DNA of 64,000 nucleotides from Streblospio benedicti (Eukaryota > Annelida > Polychaeta > Spionida > Spionidae). This document shows positions 40,001-50,800 of this stretch, in pieces. The stretch is taken from contig CM032662.1 of assembly GCA_019095985.1 (NCBI GenBank), positions 21,747,621 to 21,811,620 of the forward strand, given 5' to 3'. Both the position numbers and the translations under genes were made by a program. The notes beneath the pieces are model-generated. The model had not been told where the DNA came from. It was given only the letters and a program-made list of their open reading frames with translations, and did not search any database. Every line of letters starts with the position of its first letter. The stretch's first letter is position 1.

Positions 40001-43000
40001 TTATAGTTTTAAGTATGGAAAACATATATTGCCTACCACTTCAATAGAGTCAAATTGAAACTGTAAATCGTTTCAGGCAAGAGCATTAAATAACATTTTT
40101 CTTTCAAATTCTGCTTACTATAAATATAAGAAATCCCAATATATATATTTTTCCGAAATAATTAATAGAAATAATAGAAATTCTAATCAGAAAGATAAAT
40201 CTTTTGGAGTTTGCTGACTGAACAATTCTTTGTTGTCTCTTAGATCCTCGGCCATGCGATATCAGAGCATGTTGAGAATGCCGGGGTACACAGTGGCGAT
40301 GCCACCCTCATCCTGCCCACGCAGACCATCTCACCTGAGGCACTTGATAAGGTAAGTGTAAGAACCAATGGGATTTGTGATCAGTTGATCTGTTGTGAAA
40401 AGATCACAATAGCCATACTATTTTTACAATCATGTTGGTCGATAAGATCTACGATAACATTCATTTTAACCCATTGTATGAAACAAGTCGCCAACTCATA
40501 CATATAGTTTAATATAGTCTCAGTTGATAGAGTTGAACTATAGTACATGTAGTTAAATATCAAACTTATCAAAAATCAAAATATCGGGCAAGGATACGGT
40601 GATCTATCCAGTGGCACGCACGCATCTGAATCATGTGCGATGATTAGTGAAAAGGTGAAGCACGCCTGACTACACATATATGGCTGGTCTGTAGGGTATC
40701 ACGAGGTTGTGAGTTTGAGTCCATGGTCATGCAAAACTTTACAGGCTTCCCTGAAAATTTCACATTTACAATTATGAATGTCTTCAGTGGCATAGACGTT
40801 CTGTTTAGCATTTCATTTTTGAACTCAGTATTTTCATCTCTTTGTTTCAGGTACGAGATGCAACAAGGAAGATTGCAAGTCAGTTCAATATTACAGGCCC
40901 CTTCAATATTCAATTTCTCATCAAAGAAGCAGATGTCAAGGTAAATAATGCAACTACTTCAATATAATTGTTTTGCTTTATATATAAAATATTAGAAAAA
41001 ATTTGAATATTCCATCACAAGTACAAATTCATAAGGGTATGATATACGTCAATTTTCACTGTGTGGTGTCTAGATATTTTGCGTTAGACATAACAAAAAG
41101 GCTGATTTTTTTTTTAACTAATTGCTCTGAATTCCTATGACTATGACAATATTTTAGCTTAAAGATTTGATGGTTCTAGGTAATAGAGTTAAACCTGCGT
41201 GCTTCACGGTCGTGCCCCTTCGTTTCAAAGACAATTGGTGTTGATCTGATTGCTCTGGCAACAGAGGTGATGGTGGGTGAGGATGTGGATACGAGTCGCC
41301 TGCCCACGCTAGATAATCCGCTCAATCCACAGGGCTATGTGGGAATCAAGGTGGGTTCGCTTTCCACAATTTGGTTTAAGATTTATTGTATGTCAGTGAG
41401 GGATAGGTCAAGGGTGCCCAGGAAGTGAGGATTCAGCAAGGTTTGTATGAGTGACATATGCCCATCATTTTTTTTTACTTTGAAACTAATAATGATATTG
41501 CAAATCTATACATAGGCCCCAGCATGATGAGAGTGTGTATGTGGTACGTATACTATTATGATTTATAAACATTATACCATACACATTACTACTATTATAT
41601 ATAATAGTAGTAATGTGTATGGTATAGCGTTTTGTAAATCATTGTAGTATACCAGGTACATACTATACAACCCCTCCCATGATGCTGGGGCCCATGAGTC
41701 TATACATTATTGATCATTGTATGTATCCTTATGGTAGTGACTAGGGGTCCGACGTCGATTCTGTAGCCAACACACTGTAGGTTAAGCTAATTCTTCGAGT
41801 ACTGTGTGTTTCAGGCGCCAATGTTCAGCTGGCCACGCCTGCGGGATGCCGACCCACTGCTCAAGTGTGAGATGTCATCAACAGGTCTGTACAATAAGTA
41901 ATGTCAGCTACCATCTTGAACTACAAGTTTATGCTTAGTGAAATGGCTTTGTATATATTTGTTTGCTAGGGTTTCTGAGGAGGACATTCATTCTCGAAAC
42001 ATAACAAACATAGTTTGAAACATCTTGGAACATTAAAACAGGTCAAAAGAAGTGAATACTACATGTGATTAAAGACATTACAAGGGGTTGCTTTTGATGT
42101 AGACATGTTGAAATAAATTGAACAGGTCAATTAATTCATTTAAAAAAAATCATATTAAAAATTTCAGGTCACCATGTTAGTATGACTGATTGGCCCACTT
42201 TACAAACTTTCAGGTGAAGTCGCCTGCTTTGGCCCAACAATTCACTCAGCGTTTCTCAAGGCTCTTATGTCTACTGGATTCAAAATCCCTCCAAAGAAAG
42301 GGAAAATTCTGATTGGCATCCAAGAATCTTTCCAGCCACAATTTTTGCCGACAGCAAGGAAGCTCATTGATCTCGGGTATCAGGTAAGGAAGAATCAGCT
42401 CATCAGTTGAATTCTGCATTTGTAAGCGCTATCTAAATGTCCCTGCCATAAGTTTGCAAATGTGTTGTCCAGTAATAATCCCGGGTAATAATATCATTCT
42501 AGACATGTGGTTTGAGTTGGGTACAGCAATCTACAATTTCATTTCAGTACAAATGAATGCTATTAGAAGTTTGAATATTTTGTGTAAATAATACATATAT
42601 CAACTCCTTTTAAATCCATAATCAAAATATCTAGGATATTTTAAGAAGACAACAGTTGGACATAATTTCTGTAGACTATAATCATCAATTTTTTGGGTAG
42701 AACAAATTTTATTTTTCATATTTACTATCATATGTTAATCCTCCAATTGTTTACTATGGATTTTCATTTAAGTTGTCAAATATCTAAAGATGTTCTAGTT
42801 CTTTATTGTTTATTCTATTAATCATTCTGTTTCTAGTTATATGCTACGAGTAAGACAGCAGAGTATCTCAATGCCCACAACCTTCCATCACAGCCTGTAG
42901 GCTGGCCAGTGGAGCTAAACACTAATGCAAGCATTCCTATCTCAACAAAGTGAGATTTTTATCAGGATAATATCAGTGAACAAAACTACCGAGCTTGCTT

Positions 43001-43711
43001 ACAAAGTTACAGCTTTAATATAAGAGTCACTAAAATGTATGCTCTATATTCTAGTTAACGCAAACACACTGCTAAAAATTGATCATTTTCTGATTATCAT
43101 AACAATAGGCCTTATTTTTCAAGAGGTAAACTTGTCTGTAAATTTGAAACATTCTGGCAGAACTTCTCAAGAATTTCTCAAGAATTACCTTATATATTGT
43201 ATGTAATCTCTCATCTTAATTTTACCCCAGAATGATCTGTGATAAAGAAGTCGACTTGGTCATCAACCTACCCAACCACAACACTAGATTTGTACATGAC
43301 AATTATTTGATCCGAAGAGCTGCCATCGATGCAGGTGTCCCACTATTGACAAATTTTCAGGTAGTGTCTCGGTTAAACTGCAATATTATTAGTATTATGA
43401 ATAATGATTTTATTTTTTTCCTAATAACAACTGAATTTTTTTAAACTTTCAATGTTTGTATAATATATCTCCAATTGCATTAAGACTACTAAGTCGGTCT
43501 TTTTTTCCCAACCTCATCTAGGCTGTTCCAAGTTGTGGTTTTTTCAAGCAGTAAAATTTTGGAAATTCTTAACAATTACTAGTATTTGCTTATTTTACAG
43601 ATTGTGAAGCTTTTTGCGGAGTCTCTTGAGCATGTAGGAGAAATAGACGCCTCCTCTCTTTTCCATTACCAAAAACCTCATCCTCAGACTCAGGGTGCAG
43701 TTAGTCACTAG
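22083..43711 (+). CDS. CPS1: Mitochondrial carbamoyl-phosphate synthetase, CPS III type
   Basis: Makes carbamoyl phosphate from bicarbonate, ATP and the amide nitrogen of glutamine in the mitochondrial matrix, feeding arginine/urea synthesis. Coding exons: 22083-22190, 22514-22623, 23241-23385, 23516-23662, 23882-24064, 24618-24746, 25093-25199, 25492-25633, 26201-26278, 26522-26617, 26958-27053, 27481-27564, 27742-27847, 28050-28207, 28500-28628, 28929-29000, 29265-29414, 29840-29973, 30334-30449, 30712-30794, 30996-31172, 31443-31561, 32859-33012, 33391-33456, 33671-33805, 37933-38043, 38512-38706, 39328-39462, 39792-39878, 40244-40351, 40851-40940, 41180-41350, 41815-41884, 42214-42383, 42837-42949, 43231-43360, 43601-43711. 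Phases agree throughout: 1504 residues plus TAG (human CPS1: 1500). Basic presequence 1-36; glutaminase with Cys288 (GICMGNQ), His372, Glu374; two ATP-grasp halves; carboxy regulatory domain with T1391, T1394, W1410, N1437, N1440, N1449. Cys288 replaces the serine of vertebrate CPS1, hence type III. A separate upstream leader exon is possible. Confidence 0.97.
22773..22848. repeat. Perfect 34-bp inverted repeat (hairpin) in CPS intron 2
   Basis: Arms 22773-22806 and 22815-22848 are exact reverse complements (34 of 34 by eye) around an 8-nt loop, GAACATAT. The left arm starts ATTTTGTTTTGTAATG and ends GCTGTGTGA. This could be a very young palindromic transposon remnant or a hairpin RNA precursor; nothing in the sequence decides between them. 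Confidence 0.85.
24178..24336. repeat. Palindromic MITE-like element in CPS intron 5
   Basis: Nested inverted repeats: outer ATTTTAGT...TATGATAG against CTATCATGACTAAAAT, and a central palindrome in which GTGTCAAT and GTGAAATTG face CAATTTCAC and ATTGACAC. About 160 bp with no coding capacity, consistent with a fold-back or MITE insertion. Confidence 0.6.
30108..30165. mobile_element. 42-bp microelement, hAT-like, with perfect 8-bp target duplication
   Basis: The 42-bp core (30116-30157) is two facing copies of a TACTCTGAGTATC-type terminal repeat with almost nothing between them. It is flanked by identical ATTTTCCA octamers at 30108-30115 and 30158-30165. The same terminal repeat bounds the 549-bp element at 57511-58059, also with 8-bp duplications. 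Eight-bp duplications are typical of hAT transposases. It lies in CPS intron 18. Confidence 0.75.
33984..37641. mobile_element. 3.6-kb DNA transposon with long terminal inverted repeats, Mutator-like
   Basis: The element spans 33993-37632 and is flanked by a perfect 9-bp duplication, ATATTTATT, at 33984-33992 and 37633-37641. Its ends (GGTAGTGGCTAGGGAGCC, inverted at the right) are subterminal-rich: the motif CTAGGGAGCCGAC recurs several times in each. Inverted similarity continues inward to about 34340 on the left and 37255 on the right, giving repeats of about 350 bp with indels. I find no transposase frame, so it is non-autonomous. Nine-bp duplications and long inverted repeats fit the Mutator superfamily. 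It makes up most of the 4.1-kb CPS intron 25. Confidence 0.75.
41505..41707. mobile_element. 185-bp palindromic MITE with 9-bp target duplication
   Basis: The body 41514-41698 folds on itself: GGCCCCAGCATGATG at the left faces CATGATGCTGGGGCC at the right, and the centre TACTACTATTATATA faces its complement. Identical TCTATACAT sits at 41505-41513 and 41699-41707. It lies in CPS intron 32. Confidence 0.7.
41733..41795. repeat. Decayed end of the 34-37.6 kb transposon family
   Basis: GGTAGTGACTAGGGGTCCGA and the following 40 bases match the left end of the intron-25 element (GGTAGTGGCTAGGGAGCCGA) with scattered changes. It is a solitary, older end about 25 bases from a CPS acceptor (exon at 41815). 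Confidence 0.65.
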
Positions 43712-45235
43712 GACGTACAAAACTCTGAAGAACAAAACTCTGGAGCAAAGAATGTTTCAATGGACTATAACTACTATATTTTTATATTTTAGTAGTATGA
43801 GTGTGTGCAGAATGGTTGAAAGGTGTTGTTTGCAGATAAATCTGTAGCTATGGTTATGATTGAAGATGAACTAAAATTAGTATCATGTCAGTAATATATT
43901 ATAGAATGTTCTTTTTCTTCCAAGTTGATTGTGAAGAACCTGAAATATATTATGTACATCTTTTGTGTCTTTACAGGCCCGTAGGAAGCAAAATGAGATT
44001 GGTAAGGCCATTTAAAAATTGTGGACTAAAATTATGAATTTTTATTTTTTCACAAATGATTGGTCAGGCCATTATTGATTTATTGCCTTTCCTACGGGCC
44101 TGCTTTAAAAATCTTAATTAGTACATTTTCTTTGTCCAATATCGATTATTTTTGTTTGATAGATTTGTCCTGTCATGAAGAAATAGAATTTCCTTGGAAA
44201 AAATTGTGTTCCCAAAACTATAATCATTCAATCACTAAGGCAATCAGAATCTTTTCAAATAATTATATGGTGCATATTTATTATCTCGGCTATTGTGTAA
44301 GTATGTCAAGTCATGTAGGATCATTTGTGATTTCATGTTGTTTTTTGTTGTTGTATGGGTAGCTAGGGGTGCTGTCAGGATGTGGGAAGGTGCAATCAAG
44401 ACAGGGGGAAGGTACTGTCACTGTGGGTGTGCGCATTGTTAAAACAGGGATGGGCTCTGTTCGCATTGGGTTAGGAATAGGGTGGGTGCTGTCAGGGGGA
44501 GGGATTCAGGTTGTGCGGTTACTTCAGAAATAAGGCAATGTGATTTGATTGTATTATGGATGTAGAACAAATATAATCAGGTTCATTACAGTACTGAAAT
44601 TGGTATTGGAGCTATTTTATAATAATATATATTATATAAATTAATATATATATATAAGTTAACTTTTGCATGTTCACGGTTGTTATATAGTATATTGGAT
44701 GGCCTTCAGTATGACACATTTAATGTCAGGTATCTTGTGCCGATGACTGTAAGGAATCTAATTTTGTCATCTTGTCAAAGACAAATTATGTGGTGATTCA
44801 TCCATGTTCACTGACAGGTTTTTAAGTTGCAATGTTAAAGATGTCGATATCGACGATAAGATTTAATAACAAATATATTATAATTTGCATTAGTACCAGA
44901 GTTATTTGAAAGTTAATATCACTGCACATTGGAATTTATGAATGTTATGAATGATGTATCTCTCAAATTGAAAACATACTGACTTAAGTAATTTGAAGTG
45001 TTGTACCAATTTTCATCAATGTTCTGTATTTTGTGTCATGTTAGTGAACAATTATTAAAGTGTCACAAGAATTCACAAACAATGCTCTCTTTCCACCTGT
45101 TCATATTTCACTTGTACTTTTAAGTGCAGATTATTTTTCATTTATCTTGTGTTCACTTCAGTATCAGTATTATGGTTATATTATTAAGTTGAAATCATCA
45201 AATTACAAAATAATAAACTTTTGATGTTTTGTGTA
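43712..45235 (+). other. Probable CPS 3' UTR
   Basis: No coding exon follows the CPS stop. Two possible poly(A) signals are ATTAAA near 45054 and AATAAA at 45212-45217, the latter in a better context. If the second is used the 3' UTR is about 1.5 kb and contains the MITE at 43974-44102. Confidence 0.4.
43969..44107. mobile_element. 129-bp MITE, CAGGCCCGTAGGAAG family, copy 1
   Basis: Terminal inverted repeats CAGGCCCGTAGGAAGC and its complement at 43974-44102, flanked by CTTTA on both sides (43969-43973 and 44103-44107). A second copy with the same termini is at 51645-51838. Termini of the CAGG...CCTG form suggest a hAT-like source with 5-6 bp duplications. Confidence 0.75.
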
Positions 45236-45972
45236 TTCTGATTTTTAAGCTTTTGTTTATGAGTATCCACACCAACTACCAACAATATTCATACATATTG
45301 TCTAACTTTTCACTTTCACCTAAATGTGCAACAGAAGCAAATGGAAATCAAAATCGATTTTTACATCAATATGAAATTTATTAACACTCACCCATATCTC
45401 TGGGACAAAGTGGTTAGAACTCATAAAATTTAATTAGGAATAAATTGCTTCTTCAGTATGATTTTCAATGGTGCATCTACCAAGTATATAACAGTTCACT
45501 CGCTTAAACGCGTATTGATGTTATTGATAATAAACCATATTTAATGTATGGAACGAACTGAACCTAGTTCAACTGTAAATGTTTCATCATCTTCATTAGC
45601 TAAACATTGAAAAAATTATGTTTTTATCAGTGATTCTAATGTGATTTCTATGTCTATGTGTCACTCATAGTTGTTGGCATTTACAATGAATTAATATTTA
45701 TAGTTGTATATAAAATTATAAACTTTATTGAGCAACACACGCCCCTTTTGGAGCTGTGTCATAAAATAATTAAAAAGCCAAATGTATAGAAGTACATGTA
45801 AAATACATGGAATTGAAGAAACATAAGTACATATATAAAACTACATGGAAAAAGATTAAGAACTGCAAATACTACAATTATATTACGTATAATAATAGTT
45901 TTAAATATACACAAGTATAATAATAGATACATAATCACCAATGACATGTAAATAATTGTACACATAAATAAA
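45236..45972. other. Intergenic spacer between convergent genes
   Basis: AT-rich, no exon seen. The last part has short ATA/ACAATA-type repeats like those found on the far side of the Penelope-like element that follows. Confidence 0.4.
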
Positions 45973-46345
45973 ACATTATATACACAGTTTAAACTATCCT
46001 TTTGTGCTTGCTTTATTAGCTTACATTGAAAGCCTTTCGGACCTTCCCGGTCCTTTGTCTGTCTGCCAACTGCCTAATTGTCATGTGATCGTGGTGTGAC
46101 GTCATCGGCAGCGGCTGGTAGGATGTCAGGCGCCTCAAGCCCGACCTCAATAAGAACGTGGGGGCCGCCAACCTGCCAGCCATCTACACCAACATCCTGC
46201 CAGCCACTGCCGATGACGTCACACCACGATCACGTGACGATTAGGCAGTTGGCAGACTGACGAAGGACCGGGAAGGTCCGAAAGGCTTTCAATGTAAGCT
46301 ATTAAAGCAAGCACAAAAGGATAGTTTAAACTGTGTATATAATGT
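45973..46345 (+). mobile_element. Penelope-like element end in inverted-repeat form
   Basis: Two 146-bp arms, 45973-46118 and 46200-46345, are near-perfect reverse complements. Between and into the right arm the plus strand encodes what looks like the end of a GIY-YIG domain (LPAIYTNILPATADDVTP) and its stop, as at the 3' end of Penelope-like elements. The copy is a severely 5'-truncated fossil. Such elements are known to occur with inverted terminal copies. Confidence 0.65.
46257..46310 (+). ncRNA. Hammerhead-ribozyme-like motif in the Penelope-like end
   Basis: CTGACGA (46257-46263) is followed by a 5-bp stem GGACC/GGTCC with loop GGGAA and then GAAA (46280-46283), the order CUGANGA, stem II, GAAA of a hammerhead core. 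GGCTT and AAGCT could form stem III. One extra A before stem II departs from the consensus and stem I is unclear. Penelope-like elements are known to carry hammerhead motifs; activity is doubtful here. Confidence 0.3.
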
Positions 46346-46845
46346 AAAAAACTTGTGCAGATGAGTATCCAATATAAATAAAACAATAAGTATATACATG
46401 TACCTTCTACAATAAATAGTATAATAATAGTACAATAAAAGGTACAATATTAGTACAATAATAGTACAATAGTAGAGTTTATACAATATATAGTTGTAAA
46501 TAATTGTACGTGGACTGGCAGCAGTGTTGTTTACCAATAGACATAAATAATAGAATGGGTACGTAGCTCAAGTGACCTTGAACAATTCAAGATTGATCTG
46601 AAAACTCACTTATTCACCTTGGCATATATAAGTTTGTAACTGTAAAATTGTATTAGATATGTTTCTTGTACAGTATCTCGAACACTAAATATCATTTATG
46701 ATTGTGATTTGATACTATAACAATGAATTATTAATTATTAAATAGTAATTAAAATATGTATATAATAAACAATTGTAACATAAAATAAGTACCGGTAAAT
46801 ATAAAATTAGCTTGATTTGAATTAGTTTGCCCTCAAGAGCTACTT
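46346..46845. other. AT-rich spacer with ACAATAGTA-type repeats
   Basis: Short irregular repeats of ATAATAGTACAATA at about 46420-46480, then plain AT-rich DNA. It should include the 3' UTR of the minus-strand TIL/SEA gene; no poly(A) signal stands out. Confidence 0.4.
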
Positions 46846-47880
46846 TCAAGCTCTGCCACGTCGACCACCACGCGACTTAATCTGGCTGTGTGGAGATTGT
46901 CTTGTACCTTCACGATGGGTCATGTCAATCCTGGTTTTTTTATCCCTCTCCACCTGAGCACGCTCTTCCAATCTTACCCTGTCTCGTTTCCTAGAAAACA
47001 AATTTATCCAATATTTAGCTTTTGTGTAATGTCAATGAATGCAGTGTCCAACAACTACATAATAACCCAAAATCAACATCAGGCATGTTCTCAACTATTC
47101 ATAGTTTCATACATGGAATCCATATCAGTCAGGCAATTTCTATTAATTACATATATCTAGGAGAAGGACACCTACATCAAATGGATAGCGCCTACATTCT
47201 CTTTTAAGAAATTAGTTTGCTTTGAAGTAACTTCAGGATAGCGTAACGCCTAAATATTTTTCAAGAATTAAGAAATAAGTTTGGTTTGAAGTAACTTCGT
47301 GATACACAATTATAGCATTTCACCTAAACGATATACAGTATGTATAGTTTTGTGCATTCAGAGTATATGATAGAGACTTTAATAACTGCAAAAATGGTGA
47401 ACATGTCATTATGCACTGAACATTGCACAATGTGACTTTAATGAACAATGATTGTACTGGTAGATGTCCCACAAACGACAATATTTACAACCCCTAAGTT
47501 ACCAGATTGCAATACATTGCAACCAGCATTGTGCATTTGTTGTAAAAACAGCCTGAAAATAAGTACATTAAGTACATAAAGCCAATGGCTTTAGAAGAGT
47601 AAAAGTTTTTATGAGGTCAATTTAAGTATGCACTTGTACACAAAACAAATATTCTTAGAACTAAACCTGTCTGCATCATTCTTCTGTTGCTCTTTTTCCT
47701 CGACTTTGCTGTTGAAGCTCTCAAGCAATTTTTGCTCGCCTCCCAGGGTGTAGTCGGCAATGAGGGAGAGCGCAGTGCCCTCATCAATGATTTCCGCCCA
47801 CTTGCGACCGTCCATCAGGTCAATCCACTTGAGCCATTGTAGGATGCGTACAATCAGCACGATTGGATTCCACCATTCGT
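46846..47880 (-). CDS. Hydrophobic stretch and basic tail of the TIL/SEA gene
   Basis: Two last exons. Exon 47667-47880 begins [14 protein letters not shown] and continues into an acidic/charged region ending in [14 protein letters not shown], a possible coiled coil. Exon 46846-46990 joins in phase 2, starts [13 protein letters not shown] and ends SRGGRRGRA before TGA. The phase and RKR start match the separate last exon at 63458-63695, suggesting a duplicated gene. Confidence 0.75.
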
Positions 47881-50800
47881 CTAAAACAAAAATTTTAACG
47901 TGCTCATGTGCAAATAACTATGATATACGCAGATATTTTAAGGCCTTTTACTAGTAGTATTAGATATTTTTATTTCAGAGTTCACCTAAAATGCTCTGAC
48001 ATTATAAACTATAGAAGCATAATTCCTTTGGTAAAATACAAAATATGTAGGACTTCAGTGGTATGCTTTGTGTTCATTGCACTGACCTGTTTGGCATAAC
48101 TCCCCAATGTAGCCGAACTTGCATTTACAGGTGAACTTGTCGCCAATTCCATCTTTACATGTTCCATTGTGGTGGCAGGGGTTTGTCTTATTGACCAGCC
48201 TTTCGCAAGGGGGAAGTTCTAGAACGGAACCAATTTTTAATTTACAATCTTCTTTCATTATGTTAGCCTACTAGAACCAGTCTGTAGTTAACATGCTCCA
48301 CGTAGCAATCACCGCATGATCACACTAAGACAAAGAAAACTATTTTGTACACACAGAAAGTCATTCAATTTTCAACACATATTTTTCTATGGATTAAATG
48401 CACATTCAAGAAAATCTGTAACATCAGTGATGAGCTAGTAAGAACGTACTCATATTCTAAAGTGACAATATGAAATGTTTTCATTTCATGATGATATATT
48501 GTTTGAGTGGAACATATTAAAAACCATGTGACTCTGCAATGACATCACTATAATATTCTCATATACTCTAATATTTGTCTTTAAAAATTGAAAGTTAAGT
48601 TATTCATAATTGCACACTAACTGCACAAGCATTTTTGTACTTTGGAGCCCCCATTGAGTGGTCTAGTTGTACCTTGGCTACAGTTAGTGCCTGTAAACCC
48701 GGCTGAGCAGTTACAGTTGGCATTATTGCTGTCGTCCAGGCTGCACTGGCCATTCACGCAGGGAGATGGGTTGCAATTATCTAAAAGATGAATGATCAAA
48801 TGTTGATATAGGACACATCTCGATGGGTAGCTTTCACCCAATAAAGATATTAATACTCATGTACTATCTGTAGTTATTGACAGTGTGTCTGTTTTTGTAT
48901 TCATTATTTTCCTACAAAATAAATTATTACACGTCAAAGCCAAATTATTGGCAGTGCTCAAGTTACAACATCAAAAACATTGATCAGCATTCGCTAAGCA
49001 AATATTCAGTCACTTTCTGACAGTTTCCCCGGCCCCCAACCCCCTAACACATCCAGTTATAATAAAAAAAATAGTGTCACTTTGGAGATTAGACGTATGT
49101 TGGGATGTGGCCAATAACTTGAGCACTGCCAATAACTTTGGTGATTCAAATGCCAGTACATAGCAAGTAATAATCCAGGACTAGGGGGCCTATCATCTCC
49201 TCTCATTTCAGGAATTCTGATGGTGGCCACAAAAAAGGTTTTACATTTTATTGGGAAATGTGGATGTGTCACTTGAGACCATAAGCTCCACCCTCCACCA
49301 CAGCGGCAACAAACCACTTTGAACCCACCAGTGTTGATAGTTACTAAGGCCACTACTAACCAGATGCCTGGACACCAAATGCACCCACGGTTTTGCTGGA
49401 AAACAAGCTGGTGCCACCACCAGAAAGTGCTGTGTTGAGGGTTGTCAGCACTCCCGCGCTCGCTGTGGAACTTGTGGTACTTAGAGTAAACGCCACCACC
49501 ACACTTCCAGCACTGCAATCACAAGTTTGGTGTGACACCTGTAGAAACTTTTTAGTTTGAATTGTCATTATAAACTGTGGTCGATCAAGGTGTAGTGAGC
49601 CCCCTGGTTGTGATTTGAAGTGGGGCCCTTTGACCCGAGAAATGTCACGACTCACGACATATTGTTGTGAAAAATTTAAACATAACTTGGAGCCCCTAAT
49701 GCCCCATTTCTTTTGAAGATAGGTCTATACTTCTGGTTTGGTGCTTTTTCCAGTGTTTTACACTGGCTAAGACTCCCATTGATTGCATCAGACTGTCAGG
49801 TACTTAGTAGTTCGTCTGTCCGGTTTGTAACCTCTCTACAGGTCCCATCGTTTGAGCTAGGATGCTCAAATTTAGCATGTAGGTTGGAAATGGTGACCAC
49901 AAGAACCCTATTTCACAGGAACCCAAATGGTCCACAATTGGGTCCATATTGGATCATTATTTGGTCCATTTCTTACTGCTTGTACCACTTTACCAGTCGT
50001 ATCGTTTGACCTTAGCTGCTCAAGTCTGGATTGTCAGCTGAAAATGGGGACTTTTTGGAGTGTATTTCACATGGACCCAAATGGTCCATATGTGGGTCCA
50101 TTCCAGACCATTATTTGGTTGATCTTTGGACCTACAATGCTTAAACTTGGTTTGTCAGTTGAAAATTGTGACGTTTTAGAGTATATCCACATGCATGGAC
50201 CCAAATGGTTCATATTTTAGTGCATTCCGGACCATTATTTGGTTGACTTCTTACCCCTCTACAAGTCACATCGTTTTAGCTAGGATGCTCATGCTTGGTT
50301 TCAATTGAAAATGGTAACCTTTCTGCACCTAATGTATATATACCACAATGGCCCCTATTTATTGTGACTATCTATCCTGGCTAGATGGTCCCTGATTCGT
50401 AACCGATTTAAATGTATGTTAATGGTGAATCAATGGAAGTATCATATCAACCACAATAAATGGTCCCTATTTGTTTCCATTGTGGTTTGTTTTGATCTTA
50501 CTGTAAACACTCGTTTGTCACCACTGGTGACACTTTTTATGCATAAAAAATACATGCAAAAATGTTGGCAAAATCTGGGGCCTCCTAAAGATATTTCATG
50601 GGGCCCCTTATTATTTGGGGCCTTTGTGAAAAAGTTTTGTCAATTTGGGGACCCTTAAATATTGGCCAATAGCTCCAGCCCACTCAGGGTCCCCTTAATC
50701 AGTCACTGATTATAATATAGAATGGTACAATAACCTTCATACCTGAAACTATCCACTACACATCCTTGTACACCACCCACACCCGACAGACCAGCTTCAA

